A stretch of DNA of 8,899 nucleotides from an uncultured Collinsella sp. (GTDB lineage: Bacteria; Actinomycetota; Coriobacteriia; Coriobacteriales; Coriobacteriaceae): positions 1 through 8,899 of the forward strand of contig CAUGJN010000072.1 of the NCBI GenBank assembly GCA_959599635.1, given 5' to 3'. The translations under genes were made by a program, and so were the position numbers. Positions 1 through 5,478 of the stretch are shown piece after piece. Position 1 is the first letter of the stretch. Each line of letters starts with the position of its first letter. A model generated the notes under the pieces. The model did not search any database. It was not told where the DNA came from and saw only the letters and a program-made list of their open reading frames with translations.

Positions 1-482
1 AGCATCCCAACCTGGTGATTCTGCACACGCTGTCCAAGGCGTTTGGCGCCGCCGGCACACGTCTGGGCTATGTGATCGCGGCGTCCGAGGTCATCGACGT
101 GTTCGCGGCGATTCGCCAGATCTACTCGGTCAACGTGCTGAGCCAGGCCGCAGCGCTTGCCTGCGTGCGTGCCCGCGATGCATACGCGCCCGTGGTGGCG
201 CAGGTTGCATCCGAGCGCGAGCGCGAGCTGTGCGCCCTACGCGCAATGGCTGCCGAGGGCTTGCCCGTGGAGGCATGGCCGAGCGCGGCGAACTTTATGC
301 TCGTGCGTACGCCGCACGCCACGCGCGTGCGCGAGCGTCTGCGCGATGAGTATTCGATTTTGGTGCGCGACTTTAGCTATGCGCCGGGGCTTGCGGACTG
401 TCTGCGCATTACCGTGGGCACGCCGCGGGAAAACGACGAGGTGCTGGCTGCGTTTGCCGCGCTGGTGAAGGAGGAGATGTAG
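1..482 (+). CDS. hisC: Histidinol-phosphate aminotransferase, 3' part (159 residues visible)
   Basis: PLP-dependent fold-type I aminotransferase that converts imidazole acetol phosphate and glutamate to histidinol phosphate and 2-oxoglutarate. Only the C-terminal part is present; the frame is open to the left edge, so the first ATG or GTG here is not the start. The PLP lysine lies in the class II signature HTLSKAFGAAGTRLGY (Lys codon 36-38, phosphate-binding Arg codon 60-62). The C-terminal CLRITVGTPRENDEVL holds the Arg (codon 405-407) that in this family binds the substrate carboxylate. The stop codon is followed directly by the hisB ATG, and a strong AAGGAGGAG inside the last hisC codons serves hisB. 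The motifs alone would also fit other class I/II aminotransferases; the assignment to HisC rests on the characteristic C-terminal motif plus position directly before hisB. Confidence 0.95.
   Translation, partial: HPNLVILHTLSKAFGAAGTRLGYVIAASEVIDVFAAIRQIYSVNVLSQAAALACVRARDAYAPVVAQVASERERELCALRAMAAEGLPVEAWPSAANFMLVRTPHATRVRERLRDEYSILVRDFSYAPGLADCLRITVGTPRENDEVLAAFAALVKEEM
468..476 (+). promoter_or_regulatory. Ribosome binding site of hisB, inside hisC
   Basis: AAGGAGGAG lies six bases before the hisB ATG and within the last codons of hisC. With the TAGATG junction it implies translational coupling of the two genes and fixes the hisB start. Confidence 0.85.
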
Positions 483-1070
483 ATGGGCCGTTATGCCGAG
501 GCAACCCGTAAGACGGGGGAGACCGATATCGTCGTCAAGCTCGACCTGGATGGAACCGGTACGTGCGATATCTCGACCGGCGTGCCGTTTTTCGACCACA
601 TGCTCAACGCCTTTGGCCGCCATGGTTTGTTTGATTTGACGGTGCGCGCAGTGGGCGACGTGGAAGTCGACGCGCACCACACCGTTGAGGATACGGGCAT
701 TGTGCTGGGTGAGGCGTTCTGCCGGGCGCTGGGTGACAAGGCGGGCATTACACGCTTTGCCGACGCGGCGATCGCCATGGACGAGACGCTTGTGATGGCC
801 GCCGTGGACATCTCGGGTCGCGGGCAGGCCTACTGCGAGCTGCCCGTGCCGACTGAGCGCGTGGGCGGTTTCGATACCGAGCTAGCCGTCGAGTTCTTCT
901 ACGCCTTCGCGCGCGACGCCAAGCTCACGCTGCACGTGCGCGAGCTGGCGGGCGGCAACTCGCATCACATTATCGAGGCCGCCTTTAAGGCCGTGGGCCG
1001 CACGATGCGTCACGCCTGCGAGCTCGATCCCCGTGTGCAGGGCATCCCCAGCACCAAGGGCTCGCTGTAA
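483..1070 (+). CDS. hisB: Imidazoleglycerol-phosphate dehydratase (monofunctional)
   Basis: A Mn-dependent cytosolic enzyme that dehydrates imidazole glycerol phosphate to imidazole acetol phosphate. At 195 residues it has the length of the single-domain enzyme, with no N-terminal HAD phosphatase domain as in the E. coli bifunctional HisB. The two internal repeats each show the metal-ligand pattern: DAHHTVEDTG (His65, His66, Glu69) and NSHHIIEA (His161, His162, Glu165). FFDHML (His39) and the C-terminal IPSTKGSL are also typical. The start directly follows the hisC stop and has a strong ribosome site. Because no phosphatase is fused, a separate histidinol-phosphatase is needed; a PHP-family candidate lies at 4447-5358 on the other strand. 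After the stop comes a 79-base gap with a perfect inverted repeat before hisH. Confidence 0.98.
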   Translation: MGRYAEATRKTGETDIVVKLDLDGTGTCDISTGVPFFDHMLNAFGRHGLFDLTVRAVGDVEVDAHHTVEDTGIVLGEAFCRALGDKAGITRFADAAIAMDETLVMAAVDISGRGQAYCELPVPTERVGGFDTELAVEFFYAFARDAKLTLHVRELAGGNSHHIIEAAFKAVGRTMRHACELDPRVQGIPSTKGSL

Positions 1071-1084
1071 CCGCCGCATAGGCA

Positions 1085-1125
1085 AAAACCACCACAAAGG
1101 GGATAGGCACCTTTGTGGTGGTTTT
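1085..1125. repeat. Perfect 16-bp inverted repeat between hisB and hisH
   Basis: The left arm AAAACCACCACAAAGG (1085-1100) is the exact reverse complement of the right arm CCTTTGTGGTGGTTTT (1110-1125), with a 9-base loop. The right arm ends in only four T and is followed by GGACG, so as RNA it is a strong stem with a short U stretch. It could be an internal attenuator or processing site, an mRNA-stabilising stem, or a copy of a dispersed palindromic repeat. The hisH ribosome site starts 12 bases after it. The structure is directly visible; its function is not. Confidence 0.9.
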
Positions 1126-1137
1126 GGACGAAGGAAA

Positions 1138-1144
1138 AGGGAGG
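1138..1144 (+). promoter_or_regulatory. Ribosome binding site deciding the GTG start of hisH
   Basis: AGGGAGG five bases before GTG at 1150. The conserved HisH N-terminus (KIVVVDYHKGNLSSV) begins four residues after this GTG. The same frame is open further upstream, through the inverted repeat and into hisB, but codes for nothing HisH-like there. Confidence 0.75.
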
Positions 1145-1149
1145 GTCGC

Positions 1150-1851
1150 GTGGGCGAACCGAAGATCGTGGTGGTCGACTACCACAAGGGCAACTTGTCG
1201 AGCGTCGTGCGCGGGCTCGCGCGCGCCGGTGCCGCCGCCTGCACGTCGGACGATCCGGAGCAGATCCGCAACGCCGACGGCCTGGTTATCCCGGGCGTGG
1301 GTGCGTTCTACGACGCGATTGCCTTTATGCGCGAGAGCGGCGAGGCGGACGCGGTGCTCGACGCCGTTGCCGCCGGAACTCCGCTGCTCGGCATCTGCCT
1401 GGGCCTTCAGCTCTTTTTTGAGCGCGGCAACGAGGGCGTTCCTGCGGGCGAGGGTGTTGCCGCGGACGGCGACGCCTCCGGGCAGGCTGGTGCCCCCTGG
1501 GTCGATGGCCTGGGCATCATGCGCGGCTCGTGTACGCGCTTGGAATCGAGTCGCCTGAAGGTCCCGCACGTGGGCTGGGACCAGGTGCACATGACGCCCG
1601 CCGGTGCGGCCGACCCGCTGCTCGCCGGTTTTGCCGAGGGCGCCAATGTGTACTTCACCCACAGCTACGCGGTGGCCGACGATGTCGATGCCGCCGACGT
1701 CTTGGCGCGCACGCACTATACGCGGAGCTTCCCGTGCATCGTGCGCCATGGCAACGTGTGGGGCTGCCAGTTTCATCCCGAGAAATCCTCAGCGCTGGGG
1801 CAGCGCATTCTTAAGAACTTCGTCAACATCGTCGAGGAGGCCGGCCGATGA
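1150..1851 (+). CDS. hisH: Imidazole glycerol phosphate synthase, glutaminase subunit
   Basis: A class I glutamine amidotransferase that hydrolyses glutamine and passes ammonia through the HisF barrel to form imidazole glycerol phosphate and AICAR. The predicted protein has 233 residues from a GTG start. The triad is visible: Cys83 in PLLGICLGLQLFF, and His209 and Glu211 in CQFHPEKSS. Further family marks are GLVIPGVGAFYD near residue 45, VPHVGWDQVH and FTHSYAV. HisH proteins are usually near 200 residues. The extra length here is a Gly/Ala-rich segment of roughly 20 residues (about 92-115) between the nucleophile elbow and GLGIMRG, probably a surface loop. The stop overlaps the hisA start in ATGA, so the two are translationally coupled. 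Its partner hisF follows hisA. Confidence 0.97.
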   Translation: MGEPKIVVVDYHKGNLSSVVRGLARAGAAACTSDDPEQIRNADGLVIPGVGAFYDAIAFMRESGEADAVLDAVAAGTPLLGICLGLQLFFERGNEGVPAGEGVAADGDASGQAGAPWVDGLGIMRGSCTRLESSRLKVPHVGWDQVHMTPAGAADPLLAGFAEGANVYFTHSYAVADDVDAADVLARTHYTRSFPCIVRHGNVWGCQFHPEKSSALGQRILKNFVNIVEEAGR

Positions 1852-2591
1852 TCCTGTTTCCCGCAATCGATCTGATCGGCGGCAAGGTCGTGCGCCTGGA
1901 ACGCGGCGACCGCAGCCGCTGCAAGGTATATTCCGACGACCCCGTCGCCGTCGCCCGCTCGTTTGCCGAGCAGGGTGCGAGCTGGGTGCACGTCGTCGAC
2001 CTGTCCGCTGCCTTTGGCGAGGACGAGGACGCGTGCGCGGCCAACTCGGCGGCGATCAAGGCTATCTGCGGCGTCGACGGCCTGTCCGTGGACGTGGGCG
2101 GCGGCGTTCGCTCGCTCGCGCGCATCGACGAGCTGGCAGGCTACGGCGCGCGCCGCATCGCGCTGGGCACCGTGCTGGTGACCGAGCCGGGTTTTGCCGA
2201 GGTGGCGGCGCGCGGCTTTGGCGGGCTGCTGGTGGCAGACATCGCCGCCCGTGACGGTCAGGTCAAGGTGAACGGCTGGCGCGATGGCGCGGGCGTGGCA
2301 CTCGACGATGCGGTGGCGCAGCTCACGGAGCTGAGCTTTAAGCATCTGGTGTATACCGACATCGCGCGCGATGGCATGCAGACGGGCATCGATGTGGCGG
2401 CGTATCGCCATGTGGCCGAGGTCGCGGGATTTTCCGTCGTGGCTTCGGGTGGCATCTCGACGCTCGACGATGTCCGCGCGCTTGCCGCGGTGGGTGAGGA
2501 TACCATTGAGGGAGCCATCACCGGTCGCGCGCTCTACGAGGGCAACTTTACGCTGGTGCAGGCGTTGGCCGCCGCCCGAGGGGAGGAGTAG
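1848..2591 (+). CDS. hisA: ProFAR isomerase (5'-ProFAR to PRFAR)
   Basis: A (beta/alpha)8 barrel enzyme that performs the Amadori rearrangement of the aminoaldose ProFAR to the aminoketose PRFAR. It has 247 residues, the usual length. The N-terminus MILFPAIDLIGGKVVRL carries the general base Asp8. LVADIAARDGQ (Asp131) matches the position of the second catalytic Asp, and VYTDIARDGMQTG (Asp171, Asp175) is the second-half phosphate/substrate motif, with Met where many HisA have Thr. SVDVGGGVRS and VVASGGIST are the two phosphate-binding loops. In some actinobacteria a related enzyme, PriA, also isomerises phosphoribosyl anthranilate. Dual activity cannot be ruled out from sequence reading alone, so trpF presence elsewhere would matter. 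The start overlaps the hisH stop by four bases. Confidence 0.96.
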   Translation: MILFPAIDLIGGKVVRLERGDRSRCKVYSDDPVAVARSFAEQGASWVHVVDLSAAFGEDEDACAANSAAIKAICGVDGLSVDVGGGVRSLARIDELAGYGARRIALGTVLVTEPGFAEVAARGFGGLLVADIAARDGQVKVNGWRDGAGVALDDAVAQLTELSFKHLVYTDIARDGMQTGIDVAAYRHVAEVAGFSVVASGGISTLDDVRALAAVGEDTIEGAITGRALYEGNFTLVQALAAARGEE

Positions 2592-2594
2592 CCC

Positions 2595-3377
2595 ATGCTT
2601 ACCAAGCGCGTGATTCCCTGCTTGGACGTCAAGGACGGCCGCGTGGTCAAAGGCGTCAACTTTGTGAGCCTGCGCGATGCTGGCGACCCGGTGGAGCTGG
2701 CGCGCGCCTACGACCGCGAGGGTGCAGACGAGGTCGTCTTCCTGGACATTACCGCCACGAGCGACAACCGCGCGACGACCATCGAGATGGCGGCGCACGC
2801 GGCCGAGGAGCTCGCCATCCCCTATACCGTGGGAGGAGGCTTTCGCGACTTGCCGGGCATGCGGACCATGGTTGCCGCCGGCGCCGACAAGGTGTCGCTT
2901 AACTCTGCCGCCGTGCGCGATCCGTCGTTGATCAGCCAGGCCGCCGCGGCGTTTGGCAGCCAGGCCGTGGTCGTGGCGATCGATGCCAAGCGCGTCGGCC
3001 TGCCCGGGCAGCCGGGTGCCGACAAGTGGGAGGTTTTTACCGCGGGAGGCCGCAACGCCACGGGTATCGACGCGGTGGCGTGGGCCGAGGAGGCGTCTCG
3101 CCGCGGCGCCGGCGAGATCTTGCTCACCAGCATGGATCGCGACGGCACCAAGGCCGGCTTTGACCTGGCGCTCACCCGCGCCGTGGCGCGCGCGGTGCCA
3201 ATCCCCGTCATCGCGAGCGGTGGCGTGGGCACGCTCGAGCATTTTGCCGAGGGCGTGATCGAGGGCGAGGCGGATGCCGTGCTGGCAGCAAGCGTCTTTC
3301 ACTTTGGAACCTTCAGCATTCGCGAAGTCAAAGAATATATGGCCTCTCAAGGCATCCCTGTCAGGTTGGACTTCTAG
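2595..3377 (+). CDS. hisF: Imidazole glycerol phosphate synthase, cyclase subunit
   Basis: A barrel enzyme that uses ammonia delivered by HisH to cyclise PRFAR into imidazole glycerol phosphate, releasing AICAR to purine synthesis. It has 260 residues. The two catalytic aspartates fall at the same numbers as in the well-studied Thermotoga enzyme: Asp11 in RVIPCLDVKDGRVVKG and Asp130 in VVVAIDAKR. YTVGGGFRD, LLTSMDRDGTKAGFD and PVIASGGVG are the phosphate-binding and loop motifs, and GIPVRLDF is a typical C-terminus. The ATG lies three bases after the hisA stop, with GGGAGGAG (2581-2588) overlapping the hisA end. It is followed by a 143-base gap with a large imperfect hairpin, the widest gap in this operon segment. 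Confidence 0.98.
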   Translation: MLTKRVIPCLDVKDGRVVKGVNFVSLRDAGDPVELARAYDREGADEVVFLDITATSDNRATTIEMAAHAAEELAIPYTVGGGFRDLPGMRTMVAAGADKVSLNSAAVRDPSLISQAAAAFGSQAVVVAIDAKRVGLPGQPGADKWEVFTAGGRNATGIDAVAWAEEASRRGAGEILLTSMDRDGTKAGFDLALTRAVARAVPIPVIASGGVGTLEHFAEGVIEGEADAVLAASVFHFGTFSIREVKEYMASQGIPVRLDF

Positions 3378-3390
3378 CGCTGCGGCTTGC

Positions 3391-3478
3391 CCAGGCGCCC
3401 GACCTTCCGGCTCCAACCCTCCTCGCGTACTTTAAGTACGCGTCGTCGGGCTTGTCGCTCGGAATCTCGGGCACCTGG
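3391..3478. repeat. Large imperfect hairpin with perfect palindromic core between hisF and hisI
   Basis: The core CGCGTACTT (3424-3432) and AAGTACGCG (3434-3442) is a perfect 9-bp inverted repeat around one base. The outer arms 3391-3409 (CCAGGCGCCCGACCTTCCG) and 3460-3478 are complementary at 16 of 19 positions. Between arms and core the pairing is poor. There is no terminal T run after the outer arm, so a simple intrinsic terminator is unlikely. It may be a dispersed repeat element or a regulatory or processing hairpin that sets the level of hisI and the downstream genes. No protein-coding signal is recognised in 3378-3520. Confidence 0.75.
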
Positions 3479-3510
3479 ACAACCCTCGCCGACCTGCGAA
3501 GTTTGAATTT

Positions 3511-3516
3511 GGGGAG
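3511..3516 (+). promoter_or_regulatory. Ribosome binding site deciding the hisI start
   Basis: GGGGAG four bases before ATG at 3521. An in-frame TTG at 3452 lies within the outer hairpin arm, has no comparable site, and would add about 23 residues not typical of HisI. Confidence 0.65.
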
Positions 3517-3520
3517 AGAA

Positions 3521-3862
3521 ATGGAAGAGATAACCGATCCTTCAAAACTTACGTACGACGCCCGCGGGCTGATTCCTTGTGTGGTTCAGCAATATGACAC
3601 CGGCGAGGTGCTTATGGTTGCTTGGATGAACGAGGAGTCGGTGGGGCTGACGCTCAAGACCGGCACCACGTGGTTTTGGAGCCGCAGCCGCCAGGAGCTC
3701 TGGAATAAGGGCGCGACGAGCGGCAACATGCAGGAGGTCAAGGAGCTCTGGGCCGATTGCGATAGCGATACGCTACTGGTCAAGGTCGATTCTCCGGGTC
3801 CGGCCTGCCATACCGGCAACCGTACCTGCTTCTTTAAGCGCGTGGAAGGGGGAGTGCGATGA
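3521..3862 (+). CDS. hisI: Phosphoribosyl-AMP cyclohydrolase
   Basis: A zinc and magnesium enzyme that opens the adenine ring of phosphoribosyl-AMP to give ProFAR, the third step of the pathway. At 113 residues it is a stand-alone cyclohydrolase, not a HisIE fusion. Metal-binding residues are clear: the Mg-type cluster ADCDSD (Asp79, Asp81, Asp83) with Cys80, and PACHTGNRTCFF with Cys96 and Cys103, which with Cys80 form the expected Zn site. VLMVAWMNEES and TTWFWSRSRQELWNKGATSGN are the substrate-binding blocks. ATG at 3521 is chosen for its ribosome site and family length. The stop overlaps the next gene in ATGA. The pyrophosphohydrolase hisE is a separate gene downstream, with a small gene in between. 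Confidence 0.97.
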   Translation: MEEITDPSKLTYDARGLIPCVVQQYDTGEVLMVAWMNEESVGLTLKTGTTWFWSRSRQELWNKGATSGNMQEVKELWADCDSDTLLVKVDSPGPACHTGNRTCFFKRVEGGVR

Positions 3863-4086
3863 AAGTCGTGACGCCGTTCGAGGTCGCCGACTGCAACACC
3901 GAGCTGCTCCGCGCGGGCGTGCCATGCCGCGTGCACCTGACTGATGCCTGCGGGGCGCAGTCGCTTTGGCTCGAGGCCGAGAAGGAAAGGCTCGATGAGG
4001 CTCATGCCGTCATCGTTGAGTTCTTTGAGAAAAAGGGCGCAAAGCCTCGGTTCGATGAGACCGGTACTTACTTTACGCTGCAGTAA
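3859..4086 (+). CDS. Small 75-residue protein of unknown function in the his operon
   Basis: This gene is not one of the known histidine enzymes. Its ATG overlaps the hisI stop in ATGA, and hisE follows after 15 bases, so it is almost certainly translated as part of the operon. The protein is soluble, with no membrane segment or signal peptide. It has a central block CRVHLTDACGAQSLWLE (residues 23-39) with Cys23 and Cys31, a probable helix (about 40-57, ending FFEKKGAK), and a strand-like end (GTYFTLQ). The pattern beta, DACG-turn, beta, helix, beta suggests a small alpha/beta fold. From memory the block resembles small proteins some databases name RDAC family, here with Thr in place of Arg; this is tentative and gives no function. 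It could be an accessory or regulatory partner of HisI or HisE, or simply a passenger. Confidence 0.85.
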   Translation: MKVVTPFEVADCNTELLRAGVPCRVHLTDACGAQSLWLEAEKERLDEAHAVIVEFFEKKGAKPRFDETGTYFTLQ

Positions 4087-4101
4087 CGAGAGGAAATAAC
4101 C

Positions 4102-4419
4102 ATGGGAGTCAGAACAGCTAACGTGCAGCCGGGAAATATCGGCGAGACGCTGACGGGACTGGCCGAGGTGATTCACGGTCGTCGCGATGCGTCGCCGGAG
4201 GAGAGCTATACCGCCCGTCTGCTGACCGACGTCGAGGACGAGCTGCTCAAGAAGCTTGCCGAGGAGGCGAGCGAGGTCATCATGGCCTGCAAGGATAACG
4301 ATCACGACCACATCCGCTACGAGGCCGGCGACCTGGTCTACCACCTGCTCGTAACCCTTGAGCGTTATGGCATCACCCTCGACGAACTGGCCGGCGAACT
4401 CAACGCCCGCCGCCACTAG
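4102..4419 (+). CDS. hisE: Phosphoribosyl-ATP pyrophosphohydrolase
   Basis: A MazG-like all-alpha enzyme that splits pyrophosphate from phosphoribosyl-ATP, the second step of the pathway, giving the substrate of HisI. It has 105 residues. Visible motifs are SYTARLL (from Ser35), KKLAEEASEVIMA with the Mg-binding Glu54, Glu55 and Glu58, and YEAGDLVYHLLV with Glu74 and Asp77, the second metal-binding helix. The start has a GAGAGGAAA ribosome site at 4088-4096. It is the last gene of the + strand operon in view, and its stop codon lies in the left arm of a short inverted repeat shared with the end of the convergent phosphatase gene. No strong T-tailed terminator is seen, so readthrough into the opposing gene is possible. 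Confidence 0.96.
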   Translation: MGVRTANVQPGNIGETLTGLAEVIHGRRDASPEESYTARLLTDVEDELLKKLAEEASEVIMACKDNDHDHIRYEAGDLVYHLLVTLERYGITLDELAGELNARRH

Positions 4420-4447
4420 TCATTGGGGACGTTCTTAAACGACTAGT
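4415..4447. repeat. Short inverted repeat at the convergent gene junction
   Basis: ACTAGTC (4415-4421) and GACTAGT (4441-4447) form a perfect 7-bp stem, extended by two more pairs after one mismatch. The left arm contains the hisE stop and the right arm touches the stop of the opposing phosphatase gene. The interior carries GGGGACGTTCTTAAAC. There is no U tract on either strand, so terminator function is doubtful; it may be a degenerate bidirectional terminator or a dispersed palindromic element. Confidence 0.6.
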
Positions 4448-5358
4448 TAGGCGAGGGGCGTGGATTCCCATTCGCCGGTGGGGTGGGGGATATCGAAGGC
4501 CCGGTAGCCGCAGTCGTAGGCGTGGGCCTGGGCCTCGCGGATGTTCCAACAAATATCGCAGGCGCGGTGCGCGTCTGAGCCAAAGGTAATGGGCACCTCG
4601 GCATGGGCAAAACAGCGCAAAAGGCCGGTTGCGGGATAGTAGTCGTCAAGGCCCTTGCGCGGTGCAGCCGTCGAGACCTCAACGCGGCGACCCGTATCGT
4701 GGGCGCATTCGGCCATCTGCTCCCAAAACGGCGCGGGATCAAAGTCGGGTGCAAAGCCGTCCTTCGAAAAGCGCATGACTAGGTCGGGATGGGCCATCAC
4801 GTCAAAGTTGAGTGAGCTTTCGCAAGCACGGCACCAGTCGTCGACGTAGCGCTCCCACACGCCGCGCACCCCCAGGTTTTCCCAAACGTGCAGGTTAGTG
4901 TCGTCGTCGATCCAGCCGCAGCGTGAGTCGGGCGTATCGGGGCGCGCGACGTCCTCTGTCCCTGCCGTGCCCGCGGCGCCTGCCGCAATATCTCCCGGGT
5001 TGCCAATCCAGTGCACGCTGCCCAGACGTACGACGGCGCCCTGGGACCAGTGCTCTACCAAGGGTTCGCAGCCCTCGTACCAATCGCATTCAAAACCGTA
5101 GATAAAGGTGAGCTCTGGCGCAATCTGCGCGGCGAGTTTGCGGGCGTCCTCAAAGGCCAGACGATGTGCCGGCAAGTCGCCCTCGACGACCTGCACCTCG
5201 CAGTTAGCATCCATACTGGCGGGCAGGGTGAGGTGGTCGGTCGAGACCATGACACGGCATCCGGCAGCAGCGGCGGCACGGACGTTGTCCTCAAACGAGG
5301 CGTGCCCGTCCGAGAACGAGGTGTGGGTATGGCAATCGACCAGCGGGCAGGCGGGCAT
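4447..5358 (-). CDS. PHP-family histidinol-phosphatase (HisJ/HisK type)
   Basis: A probable metal-dependent phosphatase that removes phosphate from histidinol phosphate. It has 303 residues from the ATG at 5358, chosen because AAAGGAG precedes it and the PHP signature starts a few residues in; the frame stays open upstream but without family features. Metal-site residues in order are His10 and His12 (DCHTHTSFSDGH), His42 (VSTDH), Glu90 (GFECDWY), His116 (LGSVHWIG), His190 (MAHPDLV), Asp262 and His264 (FGSDAHRA). The H-x-H, SVH and final D-A-H pattern is typical of HisK-like enzymes. An Ala/Gly/Thr-rich stretch (about 122-145) looks like a flexible insertion. Substrate specificity is inferred mainly from adjacency to the his operon, whose HisB has no phosphatase domain; another PHP phosphoesterase role cannot be excluded. 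Confidence 0.88.
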   Translation of the reverse strand: MPACPLVDCHTHTSFSDGHASFEDNVRAAAAAGCRVMVSTDHLTLPASMDANCEVQVVEGDLPAHRLAFEDARKLAAQIAPELTFIYGFECDWYEGCEPLVEHWSQGAVVRLGSVHWIGNPGDIAAGAAGTAGTEDVARPDTPDSRCGWIDDDTNLHVWENLGVRGVWERYVDDWCRACESSLNFDVMAHPDLVMRFSKDGFAPDFDPAPFWEQMAECAHDTGRRVEVSTAAPRKGLDDYYPATGLLRCFAHAEVPITFGSDAHRACDICWNIREAQAHAYDCGYRAFDIPHPTGEWESTPLA

Positions 5359-5363
5359 GGCGA

Positions 5364-5370
5364 CTCCTTT
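5364..5370 (-). promoter_or_regulatory. Ribosome binding site of the PHP phosphatase
   Basis: On the - strand AAAGGAG lies five bases before ATG at 5358. This decides the start over the upstream in-frame candidate at 5424, which would add 22 residues without PHP features. Confidence 0.8.
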
Positions 5371-5414
5371 GCATTTGGTGAATCCGCTCCATTGTAATGG
5401 TGCAGCCCTCAACA

Positions 5415-5476
5415 CGCCGCGCACGCCGGAGCTCGAAATCGACCGGAAAGACTGCGCGGCGCGTGCCGGCGCCGGC
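5415..5476. other. GC-rich inverted repeats between the YgbA-like and phosphatase genes
   Basis: CGCCGCGCA (5415-5423) pairs perfectly with TGCGCGGCG (5453-5461), and GCCGGCGCCGGC (5465-5476) is a self-complementary 12-mer directly after the stop of the YgbA-like gene. No T run follows on the - strand. A TACAAT resembling a -10 box is present on the - strand near 5393-5398 but has no matching -35 at normal spacing. Whether the phosphatase gene has its own promoter here is unclear. Confidence 0.4.
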
Positions 5477-5478
5477 GA

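Noticed and set aside
1085..1130. A full transcription terminator splitting the operon after hisB
   Set aside because: Only four T follow the stem and there is no evident promoter before hisH; the downstream genes belong to the same pathway, so at most partial termination is plausible.
1033..1149. An N-terminal extension of HisH beginning in the end of hisB
   Set aside because: The extension would be translated from the inverted repeat and the overlapping hisB end; a good ribosome site and the family N-terminus support GTG at 1150.
1773..3416. A 547-codon open frame on the - strand opposite hisA and hisF
   Set aside because: It lies antisense to two clearly recognised genes, shows no recognisable domain, and long antisense frames are expected in GC-rich coding DNA.
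3521..4419. A bifunctional HisIE broken by a frameshift
   Set aside because: hisI and hisE each have full length, own start, own ribosome site and stop, with a separate intact gene between them.
5371..5420. A promoter for the phosphatase gene on the - strand (TACAAT as -10)
   Set aside because: No -35-like hexamer at 16 to 18 bases and no extended -10; a TTGAGG nearby is only 10 bases away, so support is too weak to list as a promoter.
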